From Axinella damicornis (lineage: Eukaryota; Porifera; Demospongiae; Axinellida; Axinellidae), in contig OZ007516.1 in NCBI GenBank assembly GCA_963931865.1, positions 6,173,897 through 6,237,896 of the forward strand: 64,000 bases of DNA, given 5' to 3'. The translations under genes were made by a program, and so were the position numbers. The notes under the pieces are model-generated. The model did not search any database, was not told where the DNA came from, and was given only the letters and a program-made list of their open reading frames with translations. Below are positions 1 to 11,721 of this stretch, in pieces. How positions within the stretch are numbered: the stretch's first letter is position 1; each line of letters starts with the position of its first letter.

Positions 1-423
1 CCCATCACTGTCAGTCCACTTGGCATCTATGTGTTTCATCAAATACACCGCAACATCTTGACGTCCAGGCAGTCCAATGTCACTGTGCAGGAAGTAAAAC
101 AGGCACAATCAATTCTCAATCTGTGCAGCAGTGAACACAGGAACATACTCAAACTGGAAGCCATGCCCTGTCTTACAACACTCTTTCCATGACCACTATA
201 TTAGCTCAAACTGTGTAGCAGTGAACACAGAAAACAATTAAAATGTAACAGGATGTAGGGATACCAGAACGGCAAAAAGTTAGGAAACAAGGTATAGGAA
301 TCGTCGCACAAAACAATGGAGTATACGTACAACCCCCCTACAGAGATCTTCTTCCATATACGTGCATATTGAATATATGGGGGGGATTGTATACTTCACT
401 GTGTGATCATCCCTACCTTGTTT
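1..423. other. non-coding, no gene recognised
   Basis: No open frame with recognisable protein character is seen. The only internal structure noted is a short imperfect repeat, CTGTGYAGCAGTGAACACAG, at about 121-140 and 214-233. Confidence 0.4.
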
Positions 424-690
424 CGAGGGGCAACCACACTCCTGGTAGCAGCCGTTGCAACCGGTTGCAACTCGCTGGTAGCGCAAGCTAGCTAAGTATC
501 GCAACTCATTCCAATTAACGCACATGCCACATGGCAACCACGCTCAGCCGATCGCTGGCAATGGCGGCCAAAAGGAAGACAAGAAATTATTATAGTGCTC
601 ACAACTTCGACAGCACGCTGAGTTTTGGCATGTAAGTGTCAGTGAACGACAGCGATCACGGTCATGTGGCCAGAATCTTCATGTGCCTTT
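424..690 (-). mobile_element. partial ACTCCTGGTA-family element
   Basis: It begins CGAGGGGCAACCACACTCCT and continues with the same interior as the copies at 6521-7027, 8741-9288 and 54063-54566: a GGTTGCAAC motif, an ATGGCGGCC segment, and GTAAGTGTCAGTGAACGACA. Homology fades near 690, so the far end is missing. No coding capacity is seen, so this is a non-autonomous remnant. Superfamily not assigned. Confidence 0.6.
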
Positions 691-1382
691 CCCGCGGGCT
701 TATTTCAGTCTTATCAAGTGCCTCGTTCCGACATTCGATTGACAACACAGACAAACAACACTACTTTGATTGATCCCAGGTGCAAGGCACTTCTAATTCA
801 GCGACCTTGAGTAATTATTACGTATTGTTGCTAACTGATCGTTTAAGTGTGCATGCATACAAATGAAAGTGGTGAGACAAACAAGGCCATAGTTTCTCGA
901 AGATGAACGGTACATTGTTACAAAGGCTTATAAGTTGCCCGTTTTTTTAGTTTTTGGGAGATATTAGCATATAATTATTGTGTCTGTCGTATCGTTACAT
1001 AATAGAGTCGACCGGCTCTATGATTAAAACAGGAATGGGAGATGACTCAGCCAGTTGATGGTGAAGTGTGCATGTTCTGCTGGTCATAGACCAGTGGTAG
1101 TGTACCTCACGCCCTGTTCAGAGGGGGGGGGGGGGGGGGGGGGGGGGGTTATTTGTGGATGTGCCAGCTCTCCAGCTCTTTCCAACAAACCGTTCCCATT
1201 AATCAATGATTTCCTACCGTTCCACAATGAACACGATGGCCTTACAAATCACTTACAAATGCTAAAAGGTATAGCTACTTCATTTGGAATGCCTCAACAA
1301 TCAGTACGTAGATGGGATACAAGACTATAGCTACTATCTCTAAGTAGGTGTTGGGTTTTGAAAGTAATCACATCACATGCAG
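691..1382. other. unassigned stretch with a poly(G) run
   Basis: No gene is recognised. A 26-nt uninterrupted G run lies at 1123-1148. The open frame that crosses it owes part of its length to the glycine codons of the run and resembles nothing known to me. Confidence 0.4.
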
Positions 1383-1667
1383 CTTAACAAGCTGCAGGTT
1401 GGCTAACAACAGGAGCTATGAGAGTGGGCTTCCTCCCGCTTGGGTGGAATAAAGGATTGGTAGTAGCGCAGGGGCCACTCCCCCCACGTGGCTCAGCGTG
1501 GAGACCTGCCCAGGTCTACCCACAACCCAACACACATAAATACAGCCATTGTACAGCCATTGTACAGCCCGCATACATACAGCCTGAATAATATGCCCAT
1601 AGCTGTAACATATAGCAGCCCAGCATACAGCAACAAGCTTTGGGGAGTGCCTGTCCGTGACAGTCCC
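1383..1667. repeat. 285-bp direct repeat, copy 1
   Basis: Nearly identical over 285 bp to 2126-2410, starting CTTAACAAGCTGCAGG and ending at GTGACAGTCCC. The copies are 458 bp apart. Ends do not look like retroviral LTR ends (no TG...CA) and no clear target duplication is visible, so it is recorded only as a direct repeat of unknown origin. Confidence 0.8.
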
Positions 1668-1938
1668 CACCCAACAAGACATGAAAGGGGGAACGCCCAC
1701 TAAAGGACAGATCCCCGCCCAACAAGACATACGAAACAAGGGAGGGAGTGAGTGCAATGCCCCTGCGCAGTCACACCTCAAAGAGGTGTAAAACATGAGC
1801 CGACATCTAAAAGACACACAAATACAACAGACAAACACAACAGACGAACAAAACAGACAAACACAAAATCAAAGTACAAATGGGGATCCTATGGACTTAT
1901 CTGAAGAAAATTTTTTTGATGTGGGTGGGCGGGAGGGG

Positions 1939-2125
1939 AGACAGAGAGCTTAGTAGACAGATTGGAGGCTTCGCAGCTGCCGAATTGCACACGTGGCGCA
2001 CTCAGCCAGCAGCTGTGCGCATGCGTCTTAGCTGATCTGCAAGCTAGATTAGGATCCGACTTTGACCCCAGGGGAGTGGCCACCCTTTGCTTGTTAACTA
2101 TATTTAAAGCTAGCTTTAAACATCA
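1939..2125. repeat. dispersed repeat C, copy 1
   Basis: About 187 bp, nearly identical to 7458-7645 (GACAGAGAGCTTAGTAGACA through AAACATCAC). It directly abuts the second copy of the 285-bp repeat. No protein is recognised; the open frame on each strand is small and duplicated with the repeat. Confidence 0.75.
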
Positions 2126-2410
2126 CTTAACAAGCTGCAGGTTGGCTAACAACAGGAGCTATGAGAGTGGGCTTCCTCCCGCTTGGGTGGAATAAAGGAT
2201 TGGTAGTAGCGCAGGGGCCACTCCCCCCACGTGGCTCAGTGTGGAGACCTGCCCAGGTCTACCCACAACCCAACACACATAAATACAGCCATTGTACAGC
2301 CATTGTACAGCCCGCATACATACAGCCTGAATAATATGCCCATAGCTGTAACATATAGCAGCCCAGCATACAGCAACAAGCTTTGGGGAGTGCCTGTCCG
2401 TGACAGTCCC
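2126..2410. repeat. 285-bp direct repeat, copy 2
   Basis: Second copy of the repeat at 1383-1667; at least one difference is seen (GCGTGGAG versus GTGTGGAG). After the shared CAGTCCC the two copies diverge completely. Confidence 0.8.
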
Positions 2411-3240
2411 AAGTGCAGAGCAAACTGCACTCTCCAAAGCAGCCCTAAAGAACTCCCCAACCTACACCTCCTCCTTAGCCCTTAAATTAAATACGGACAC
2501 ACCCTGCAATCCGGAGATGCTGTGGGAAGATCATGAATATAACGACAATGAGAGCTATAGTAACTAGTGGAATGTGTGACATTGTGGGGCAGGCGTGAGC
2601 GAAAATTAGCTATGTGGAACAGTTGTACGTACACTAGACTGTCATCAGAATGTGACTACATGAGAACAGCTCAGGTCACAGAATATCAAGTACTCTGCCG
2701 CATATGCACAACACAGAGTGAGGGTAGCTGAAGAAGTCTAGTGGCGATATGGCAGGTATTAAACACAAAATCTTTGGCTATGCATGCTGCATGCACACTG
2801 GTCCAGCACACCATGTGCTCTGCAGGACACCTACAGCTCTGAGGTCAATGAATAGGTAGGTCTACCAGTGGTGTTTGTCTATGCTGTCACCACTGGGGAG
2901 GTAGAGAGGTAGGTAGGTCACGATCGATCTGTCTTTGTTGTCGCCATACTGCCATAGTCTCGGTGCCAGACTCCCACGCACGGCGAGGATTCACGGTACG
3001 ACATCCGGAAATGAATGCACTGTTTCGTACGTTATATTGCACGCGCCGGATTTACGGTATGGGAGATAGATCGACATACATATACGTTGTACAGTGCCAT
3101 ATAGTGCCGTGCGCGAGACTACGACTAGTGTGGGGCTCGTTCACGCTTACCCAACTATACTAACATTGCGAACTATGTATATAGTAGCAACGTGTGTGCT
3201 ATGTATATAGTGGCTGAGTGGGTGCATGGGAGTGTCTTGC
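2411..3240. other. no feature recognised
   Basis: No coding domain, inverted repeat or satellite could be supported in this stretch. Confidence 0.35.
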
Positions 3241-3246
3241 AGTTAC

Positions 3247-4000
3247 TTAGCCAAAGCTGGGGCGATTGCAGCCAAGTCTGTTAGAGGTGAACAGATGTAG
3301 GAGACAAAAGCCGCCGACTTCCATGAAGGAGTCACTGTAGCCAGCCTGTGCTGCTGCGGTCGCAGCGCCAATCCGGAAGCTATGGCCTGAGTAACCACTT
3401 GAGTGAATTCCGGCCCGTGCCCAGGCCGTGCGCAAGTGCCCCGCCATGGTGGCTCTCATCAGCGGTGTGCCGTCCTGAAAGAGGAAGAGCGGCCCAGGAG
3501 AGAAAAAGGGGTATAGACTAAGGTAGCTGAGGACAGCAGCTACAGGACAAGGGAATGTATCATTGCGGCCAAGGTAAATTTTGGCATCCCACTCCGAACG
3601 GATGCGTTGCGTCATAAGTAAACTGTAATCAGTCGTGGATTGACTCGAGAGTCTACCGTAATGTCGCTAGGAGATAGTGGGGGGGGGGGGGGGGGGGGGG
3701 GGGGGGTCTGTGGCACCCTGTCCTGTGCATGTGAATTCCACTGCCCGGAGGAAGCCGAAGAAGCCAAGGAAGCATGTCGCCCACGACATGACGTTGTCAT
3801 AAACTACTGGAGGCTTGGACCAGATTCCCTGGAGCGCCAGGAGCATGTGCATGCCATGGTGATTGGGAGGAAGCGCCTCTGCTGGTGCTCAGGGGATAAC
3901 TCTGTGGATCCCCTTAAGTACGTAGGTAAGGCAGGGGAAGGAGGACAAGGAGGGGTCAGGCAGGCCAACACGAATCCGGAGGAAGCAAAGAGTAGACCCT
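3247..4000 (-). pseudogene. tyrosine recombinase of a DIRS/Ngaro-like retroelement, broken
   Basis: Read on the minus strand, the pieces follow the order of a retroelement tyrosine recombinase. They are an N-terminal segment with LTYVLKGIHR (about 3930), the first catalytic Arg in FFGFLRAVEF (about 3750), a strand segment LSPSDITVDSRVNPRL, CPVAAVLSYL, GPLFLFQDG, then the catalytic HxxR as GHSFRIGAAT (HSFR at 3373-3384). The next segment, WKSAAFVSYI with the nucleophile Tyr near 3297-3299, is in another frame, so a frameshift lies near 3325. A 28-nt poly(G) tract (3679-3706) and a stop near 3615 also break the frame. The enzyme would integrate circular cDNA of the element. The matching reverse transcriptase lies just upstream in the same orientation. 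Family assignment to DIRS/Ngaro is from motif pattern only; the element is dead. Confidence 0.8.
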
Positions 4001-4029
4001 GATGGTCCCCCAGGTGACCGCCTGACACG

Positions 4030-4520
4030 TCACTGCTGCAAGCTGGCATAGGGATGTTCTGAGAGTGGGAGTGGGGGTTGGGCAAGCTTGTTGCAGAAGT
4101 CGATGTACTGGTCGATGTACAATGCTGCCTGGTAACTCAGGAGTGCTGCTGGCCCTGAAGACAGGCGAGTTTCGTCACAGGCAGACAGACGCAGTTCAAA
4201 GATGCGAGTGTCGATCACGATTCCAAGGAAGATGAGCAGGGGTGCGGGACCCTCGGTTTTATGCGCAGCAACGGGGATCCCAAGCACACGCAACACCCTC
4301 GAGACTGTCTCCAAGGCTCTGGCTGCCTCGTCTGAGTAGGGGGCCCAAAGAAAAGGAAAAATCGTCAGGGTAATGAAACTGGTGAGCTATCCCATGTTGG
4401 CGCAACACCCAGGCAATGAAGTCTGTGACAGCATTGAAGATTTTGGGGGTGGAACACAAGCCAAATGGGAGTGCCCGATCCATAATGTACTTAGAATAGG
4501 TCTGGACTGGGTTGTGCATC
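4030..4520 (-). pseudogene. reverse transcriptase fragment of the same DIRS/Ngaro-like element
   Basis: The minus strand encodes LPFGLCSTPKIFNAV, then WVLRQHGI, then the polymerase active site as YPDD (4361-4372; canonical Y[L/V]DD). A second frame follows with ETVSRVLRVLGIPVAAHKTE and FLGIVIDTRIFELRL, the normal continuation after the active site. The change of frame between 4320 and 4350 is a frameshift. RT followed by recombinase in one direction is the order of tyrosine-recombinase retrotransposons. RNase H is not recognised between the two parts, so an internal deletion is likely. A 21-nt G run (4569-4589) sits just beyond its 5' side. Confidence 0.8.
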
Positions 4521-4568
4521 CAGGTAAGGGTGCAGAGAACTTAGACGCACTGGTGTGTGATAACGGGT

Positions 4569-5195
4569 GGGGGGGGGGGGGGGGGGGGGATGAGTAGAGG
4601 ACACTAACGTACGTGGTGCCAAGGTAAGCGCATGGGCAATGACAGATTAACACTCCCCAGGCAAAGCGTACATGCAACAATGTTTTCCTACACGAAGCAC
4701 AGGAAGCGCACATGCCGTCGCCCAGAATCAAATGTCTGACCAAGACTGGCTGATATTTTAAGGCATCCAAATTGCTGACCTTGCTACCAACATACCAACC
4801 CACATTTTTTAATGAGAATCACTCAGATACCACAAAATAGGTCAGATGGAGCACACACAGGATACCAAAACAAGAGGAAATTGACCTAGGTGCATTATGA
4901 CCAGGGGGGTGACCAACCCTCATGTCGGCCAATCAACTTTTGGATGGCCTCTGATTTATGATCTGCTAAACTTGGTACCCACCATTCCAACTGTTCTTTG
5001 AGTTGCCTACAGCAGTGATAGGTGTTATCCAACAGTAACTAAAGCAACTCGCTTTGCAAATCAATATGTAATCTGCGTATGCGTAATTATTACTTGCTTG
5101 TTTCATGCATGCCAAGATGATAATGCAGCAAATACGGAATCATGCAGTGATCATGCCAAACCAAGAAGGGTACATTATAGTGTTAAAGTTACTGG

Positions 5196-5228
<33 letters not shown>

Positions 5229-5434
5229 CGGGCAGGCATTGCTGTGGCCTGGGGCCAATCCAGTGTTTTGTGTGAGTAGGCTGAGCAGGTGGAACACTCA
5301 TGGCTATAGTTACACCTGCCAGCATATGGACATGCATGTCTCCCTGCATGTTCCAGGCGAAGCAGTTTGGACTGAACCGAGGCTTGCGCCAGGCTGATAC
5401 GGGTCCACGCTGAAATGGAGCCTGTGTGGTGGCT

Positions 5435-5467
<33 letters not shown>

Positions 5468-5619
5468 CTAAATTGGCAAGCGCACACTGAGTGCACGTGT
5501 GGTCCACTGCCCGGCACAGTGTACAACAAAGGGGGGGGGGGGGGGGGGTTGAGACTGATGAACGGTGTACCAGCATGGTGGATGCTAGCAAGGCTGGGGT
5601 CGACGGCATTCCAACGCAT

Positions 5620-5656
<37 letters not shown>
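4569..5656. repeat. cluster of five long poly(G) tracts
   Basis: Uninterrupted G runs on the + strand lie at 4569-4589 (21 nt), 5197-5227 (31), 5435-5466 (32), 5531-5548 (18) and 5623-5656 (34). They generate long artificial poly-Gly or poly-Pro frames on either strand. The sequence between them carries no recognised gene. Confidence 0.9.
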
Positions 5657-5732
5657 CGTTGCCAGCTGCTGCCTGAGGGCTTTATCATAGTCCATCCGTG
5701 TGCGTCCTGGGCCTGTATGATAACGAGGCATG

Positions 5733-6520
5733 CATGATGGAAAATACCAGGGGGAAGCGAGAGAAATACCCGCGTGTGGAGAAATACGTGTGTGTGGATG
5801 ACCTATCCACCATGTGCTTCTGCACCGCGCCACAAGAAGGACATGACCCGCCAGCAGTACCTAGTTTGTCGTATCTTAGCCCCCATGCAGGAGTTTCCTA
5901 TTTTATTATCAACAACAATATAAATAGCCACGGACCTTGAGAGGAAGAGGGTGAAGACTACAGGAGCAAGAGACATAAGTAGCCAAGGTTAAAGGGTTGG
6001 TCTGGGTGCCAAGTGTGAGATGTAACCAGGAAGTGATGGAAAAATACCAGGGGCAAGCAAGAGAAATACATGCGTGTGGATGGCCTATCCACTACTCAGT
6101 CGTGAAGGCCCATGTGCACCCACGCCGCGCCACAACAAGGACATGACCTACCAGCATTATGTAGTTTGTCGTATCTTAGTCCCCATGCAGGAGTTTATTT
6201 TATGCTCTATTATCAACAACAAATGTAAATTAACCATGGACTTTGAGAGGAAGAGGTTGAAGACCACAGGGGCAAGAGACATAAGTGGCCAAGGTCAAAG
6301 TGTTGGTTTGGGTGCCAAGTGTGAGGTGTAACCAGGAAGTGGTGGAAAAATACCAGGGGGAAGTGAGAGAAATACATACGTGTGGATGGCCTCTCCACTA
6401 CTCGGATGGGAAGGCCCATGTGCGCCTGCGCCGTGCCACAACAAGGACATGACCCACCAGCAGTGCATAGATTGTCATATCTTAGCCCCCATGCAAGACT
6501 TTTTATTTTATGTTTTATTA
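5733..6520. repeat. 300-bp tandem repeat, about 2.6 units
   Basis: Units begin GGAAAAATACCAGGGG near 5738, 6037 and 6341, a period of about 300 bp. Each contains GGACATGACC and TATCAACAACAAATG or similar. The third unit is cut at 6520 by a mobile element and resumes at 7028 (ATCAACAACAAATGTAA). No protein is recognised. Confidence 0.8.
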
Positions 6521-7027
6521 CGAGGGGCAACCACACTCCTGGTAGCCGTCGCAACGCCGCCCGTGACCCACCGCAGTGCAAGCCAAGTACCGCAGCTATC
6601 CCCAATCAACGCACATGTCACGCGGCAACCACGCTCAGTCGATTGCCAGCAATGGCAACCAAAGGGAAGACACGAAATCACAACAGCACCCACAACCTTG
6701 CCCGCACGGTAAGCTCCAGCCCGCAAGCACCAGCGAATGACAGCGATCGTGGCCGTGTGGTCACGATCCTTGTGGGGCCTTCATAAGACTGCACTGGCAT
6801 TCAACGTCGAAGAGAGCGATCGAGCAACGGCGGACGATGGCACGACAAAAAGCACACGCATTTCCACCACCAAGGTGAGCTTCAGCACAATTACCATCTG
6901 ACTGCGTCACCTCATGATGGCGATCACGGCGGTGCAGTCAGAATCTCGGTAGACCTTTCCTACCTGCTGTGAGGTTTGATTCTTTAGATTAATTACGCGG
7001 CACAATTCTTCCCCTACCAGGAGTGTA
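6521..7027 (-). mobile_element. ACTCCTGGTA-family element with empty-site proof
   Basis: Starts CGAGGGGCAACC and ends GGAGTGTA; ACTCCTGGTAG and CTACCAGGAGT form the terminal inverted repeat core. It splits the third unit of the 300-bp tandem repeat: TTTTATTA lies before it and ATCAACAAC after it, while the intact unit at 6204-6222 reads TCTATTATCAACAAC. About 507 bp and no coding capacity. Superfamily unknown. Confidence 0.8.
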
Positions 7028-7074
7028 ATCAACAACAAATGTAATTAAACACGGACCTTGAAGAATGAAGAGGT

Positions 7075-7396
7075 GGAGCCATCGTGGCCAGTGCTCTGGC
7101 CCCCACCAGATTCGAGGGCAGAGTTGCGCCCCTATGCTGTACTGGGCACCACCCGAGGAAGACGTCACCTCGCACCTTACCAGCGCGTTGAGAGCGTCCG
7201 AGAGCCTGGCTCTGCTGGGTGGTGTTTGCTGACTGGTTCCCGCCGGTTGCCAGATGGGCGCCCCGTCCGCGATGGCCCCTGCATGGCTGAAGCTGGAATC
7301 CGGAAATGGTCGAGCTGCCGCCCGAGTGGCCCCTCTCGACGACCTCCGGGGACCCTGAGTTGGGTGTCCTCGTCCTCTGCCTCTTCTCGGTGGCAT
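7075..7396 (-). pseudogene. Arg/Gly-rich N terminus, possibly gag-like retroelement ORF
   Basis: An open frame starts at ATG 7396 (minus strand) with MPPRRGRGRGHPTQGPRRSS. It stays hydrophilic and Ser/Gln/Pro-rich through about residue 105, then runs into the repeat and element at 7027. No zinc knuckle or catalytic motif is visible. A basic RG-rich N terminus beside decayed retroelements suggests a first ORF of such an element, but this is inference; a chance ORF in GC-rich sequence is the alternative. Confidence 0.3.
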
Positions 7397-7457
7397 GGTG
7401 GGGAATACAAATCTTAGTATCTAACTTCTAGACAGTAAGGACAGTTTCTAGGGGCAG

Positions 7458-7645
7458 AGACAGAGAGCTTAGTAGACAGATTGGAGGCTTCGCAGCTGCC
7501 GAATTGCACACGTGGCGCACTCAGCCAGCAGCTGTGCGCATGCGTCTTAGCTGATCTGCAAGCTAGATTAGGATCCGACTTTGACCCCAGGGGAGTGGCC
7601 ACCCTTTGCTTGTTAACTATATTTAAAGCTAGCTTTAAACATCAC
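7458..7645. repeat. dispersed repeat C, copy 2
   Basis: Nearly identical to 1939-2125. The flanks differ on both sides, so the shared block is about 187 bp. Confidence 0.75.
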
Positions 7646-8060
7646 CTAATGCCACCTACAGGTATGCAAAAATGGTGGAATTGTAGAAGACTGCATCCCC
7701 ACACCAATGGCAAGCCACTATAAAACCGTTGACAGCATCCGCGCATGTCATACCTGCAGACACAGCACCTACTAAGCTATACCTGCCTCAGAATCAACAG
7801 AATGCTCTTGTAACTTCATTGCACTGTTAGCCACCAGAGAATAAAGTCTGTTCACCAAAGATTCTTGAGTGATGTTCACTGGTAACCCATGATCCAAGTT
7901 CACTCCTGGCATAGTGTGGTTTGTGATGCTGGTGCCAGAGGCAGGGTATAAGCGTAAGCCTGTTGCAATTAGCTAAACAGCTAGCTGCAGCTGGCAACGC
8001 TGCTGATGACATCACGATTAGAAATTACATTTCAATCTCCTGTCAATCTTTTCTATTAAA

Positions 8061-8731
8061 TTACACTCCTGGTAGGGGAAAAATTGTGCCGCGTAAAATA
8101 TAATTACACTCCTGGTATAGGAAAAATTGTGCCGCGTAATTATAAATAACTCGTTCGAGTGATTGGAATGGCGTACGAAGATTCTGACTACACCTTCATG
8201 ATCGCTATCATGCACTGTCCCAACCGTACAATTTTGGTGCTGCAACTCACCTTGGTGGTGGAGATACAAGCGCTTGTGTTTTGCCGTCGGCCGCCATTGC
8301 TCGATCGCTCTCGATCTCTTCGACGTTGGTTGCCAGTACAGTCTTACAAAGGCCCCACAAAGATTCTGACCACACGGCCGTGATCGCTGTCGTTCACTGA
8401 CGCTTACATGCTGGAACTCACCGTGTTGGCTAAGTTGTGAGTGCTCTTGTCTTTCTTTTGGTCGCCATTGCTCGCGATCGACTGAGCGTAGTTGCCACGT
8501 GGCATGTGCGTTATTTGGAATGAATTGCAATACTTACCTTGCGCTACGGCGAGTCGCAACCGGGTTGCAACGCGGCTATGAATGCTACTTGAGAGCACTC
8601 TAAATAATTTCTGATCGTCCCTATATATAGCTATCATGGTACACACGTGATGTGTGATAATTGGAACGAACTGTCACACTTAGCTTGTGCTACCATTCAA
8701 CCGCGGCTACCAGGAGTGCGGTCGCCCCTCG
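8061..8731 (+). mobile_element. ACTCCTGGTA-family element with duplicated left end
   Basis: The left end TTACACTCCTGGTA...AAAAATTGTGCCGCG is present twice, at 8061 and 8104. The right end is GCTACCAGGAGTGCGGTCGC followed by CCCTCG at 8731. Interior matches the other copies. Ten bases separate it from the next copy, so two elements lie head to tail. Confidence 0.7.
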
Positions 8732-8740
8732 ATAATTAAT

Positions 8741-9288
8741 CACACTCCTGGTAAGGGAAAAATTGTGCCGCGTAATATAATGTAATCATTGAAACGTTTG
8801 ACTATTTCGGAATGGCGTACAGAGATTCTGACTACACCGTCGTGATCGCTATGATGCAGTGACACAAAATCAAAATAATTGTGCTGAAACTCACCTTGGT
8901 GGTAGAGATATGAACGCTTTTGTCTCGCCGTGGCCGCCATTGCTCGAGCGCTCTCTCCGACTTCCGGTGGCAGTACCGTTCTTAGGAAAGGCACACGAAG
9001 ATTCTGACCACACGGCCATGATCGCTGTCGTTCACTGACGCTTACATGCCAAAACTCACCGTGCTGGCGAAGTTGTGAACGCTGTAACAGTTTCTCGTCT
9101 TCTCCTTGGGCCGCCATTGCTGACTCAGCTCAATCGATCGATGTTGACATGTTGACGTCGACCGAGCTCACGAGCACGGTCTTCACGTGGCATGTGCGTT
9201 AATTGGAATGAGTTGCAATACCTAGCTTGCGCTACCGTCGAGTCGCAACCGGTTGCAACGCGGCTACCAGGAGTGCGGTTGCCCCTCG
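8741..9288 (+). mobile_element. ACTCCTGGTA-family element
   Basis: Left end CACACTCCTGGTAAGGG, right end GCTACCAGGAGTGCGGTTGC with CCCTCG finishing at 9288. It is in the same orientation as 8061-8731. About 548 bp, non-coding. Confidence 0.75.
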
Positions 9289-10398
9289 TATCTATATATA
9301 CATATATATATGTCAATCTTTTAGATATATAAGGTACACGTCTTTATAAATGATGCTGCAATTTCCGCCACTGGTCCAGTTTTCTTTTACAAACGCAAAT
9401 GTGGAAGGCCTAAACAAACTTCAGAAGAACCGTAAGCAAAGCTGCACCGTTTTTCGGAAACATAGGTACGTACAAAGCCAGCACTCTTTGGAAGAAGCCT
9501 TCCACGTTTTTGGAAGAAACCTTCCAAAGGCTGGTAAATAAAGCCCAGGCGGAGGGAACGAGGCTAGGTCACCACTGCTACAGTCCATATTCCACTTTGT
9601 TTTGACAACATGACAGACAACAAATTCTCCCACAAGACAGGAAGTATGCAGTTATACTTATGCCTAATCACATACTTATAGAGTTGCCATAGCTACATTT
9701 ACTCCCATAGAAAAGCGCGCAATTTTTTCCCAAATTGCACGGTTATTGTAGCCAGAGGGCCATCAGAAATTGCACACTTACTAAGCAGCCGCGGCACGCG
9801 CTAACCAATCAGGTCAAGCTCCACCCTAGTAACGAGCGTCCGCATCATGACTACGCCTCATTTTCATCAGCAATGGTTGAAAATGGCTGTACTGTGTGAC
9901 GCTCACATTGTTTAAGCTTTCTATACCCGAGCAGAAAAAACGCTGTGAGAAACGAATGATAGCGTAGCAAAAGAAACGGTGGCATGCACTAGTCATTGAG
10001 CCATACTAGCACTGCAGCCGTACTGTTCGTGGCTGTTATGCGCACATGGTCTCTGTGCTGCTGTTTTGGGACCCTGGGTGTCAGTTGCAACACCGCGCTT
10101 CCATCCTTAAGCTTCACTACACAGCAGGTCAGTACTCTAGGCAAAGAAGATAACGCGTACTAGTAGGGTGTAGCATACATGTAGTTCGCTCGCACTCGAG
10201 TGCTTTTGTGGCTGTGGCGTTCGCTCAAGCCGCTTTCTTTCTACCATGCCATACCTGGAAGAGTATTTAATCACGTGTATTGTCGCGCCATTTGGGAATA
10301 ATTGCACTCACAACTGTCATACATAAATTGCACTCGCTATTGCTCGTGCAATTACTTTGCCTGCTGCTTGTGCAATTATTCCCAAATCGCACTCAAAA
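9289..10398. other. remnant of the ankyrin-exon unit plus unassigned sequence
   Basis: 9569-9680 matches the intron sequence that flanks the ankyrin exons elsewhere (for example 18885-18980), but the exon itself is gone. 9690-10398 interrupts the homology with the 18.9-19.8 kb copy. It holds an inverted repeat of ATTTGGGAATAATTGCAC (about 10289-10306 and 10373-10390). No gene is recognised. Confidence 0.45.
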
Positions 10399-11060
10399 TC
10401 CATGCGATTACCTATACTAAAAGGGAGGTGTGCTTAATGACATCTTACAAGAGTTTTGTATCAACCACTACTCCAGCACTTTACAATACAATACACCAGT
10501 TAATCGCCATAGCAACACACTGTAGGGTGCATGCTTCGCTCTACTGGTCAGAACAAGGATGCAGCTGCTCCCGTGGAGCAGAATTTCGTTGCTAACTTGT
10601 ATGCTAAACTACAGTAGTCAGTTTATGACTGTATGAGATAACAGTCCAAGGATGAGGTTTGTTAACTATAAATCCCTGACAAACAGTATTGTGAAGCTAT
10701 ACCCTGATGCAATCTTAGTCAGTTTGATACCTTATGTTGCCAAAGAGGAGCAAACAACGAAGAAGTGATGCATGACACCAAAGGCAATACTTGGTCAGGA
10801 TGAGGACACTAGTAACAGTATCTCCAGTGCCAGGACTAGTGGTGATTGCCACGGCTCGCTCAGGCCAACTGAAGTTGTAGTACCACTCACGTAATTCTAC
10901 CATCACCACTGACAAATACAGCAGCTACATGTTCATCCGTCTTGTAATAGGTAGTTCAGAGTACAAGTAGCAAGTATCTTCAGTGGGGCATAACTTCTTT
11001 GTACGCTCCATGAAACCAAGTTGCTTGTGAAGCAAGCAGACAAGAATGTGTAGCAACTCA
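10399..11060. repeat. duplicated intron block A, copy 1
   Basis: Matches 18972-19770 over most of its length (AGGGAGGTGTGCTTAATGA, ACACACTGTAGGGTGCATGC, CAGTGCCAGGACTAG and others). The second copy carries a 112-bp hairpin insertion at 19042-19153 that is absent here. No exon is recognised in the block. Confidence 0.75.
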
Positions 11061-11560
11061 AGTGTCCCCATACATATTGAGAGCTTGCATAATACATCTC
11101 GGAATCCCAAATATGCTTACCAATGAGGCACGCAGTCTGAAGATTGGACAATTAGCAAGAGATCATATTTAAATTAAATCAACGTGCAGACATACCACTT
11201 GTGAAGTTCCTACACAATTTGGGGCCGAGCCTCATGTTCTGGTCACTACACAATTTCTCGTTGAATCCTCTCTATCTTTGAACGCTCCATGCAGTTGAGG
11301 ACAAACAGTTACCGTGGAACCTTAATAGTATCATAGCCTAGACCCTAGCTCCCCCAAATCACTTAAAATGTCACCAATGTAGTTGAGCTACAGCTACTGA
11401 CAGCCATTCAGCACATGCAAAACCTCAACAGTGCACTGACATACGTGTGCACACAATGCTGCGATTGTGCAACGCTCTTGCAAATATCAGGACTGGGTGT
11501 GCTACCTCAAGATTGGTATGTAAATCTGGGATTCAGAGGACACATTATAAGGTATCAAAC
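11060..11560. repeat. duplicated intron block B, copy 1
   Basis: Matches 12925-13290 and 18215-18660 (AATGAGGCACRCAGTCTGAAG, GTGAAGTTCCTACACAATT, CTACTGACAGCCATTCA). At 11551-11650 it runs into a segment that is the reverse complement of 19384-19475, marking an inversion junction. Confidence 0.7.
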
Positions 11561-11721
11561 TGGCCAAGTGGTGACTAAGATTGCATCAGGATACAACTTC
11601 ACAGTACTGTTTGTCAGGGATTTATAGCTGTAAACAAACCTCAGTTGAGCATCTCAAGCGTTACTCCATAATGACTATTACGACTAGATTGGGTATGGTT
11701 ACATAGCCTGTTAACAGAATG

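Noticed and set aside
1383..2410. LTR retrotransposon suggested by the 285-bp direct repeats
   Set aside because: Ends are not TG...CA, no primer-binding site or polypurine tract is seen, and no target duplication is clear.
5140..5833. Long proline-rich and glycine-rich open frames on both strands
   Set aside because: They are created by poly(G) tracts, which read as Gly or Pro in any frame; the sequence between tracts has no domain.
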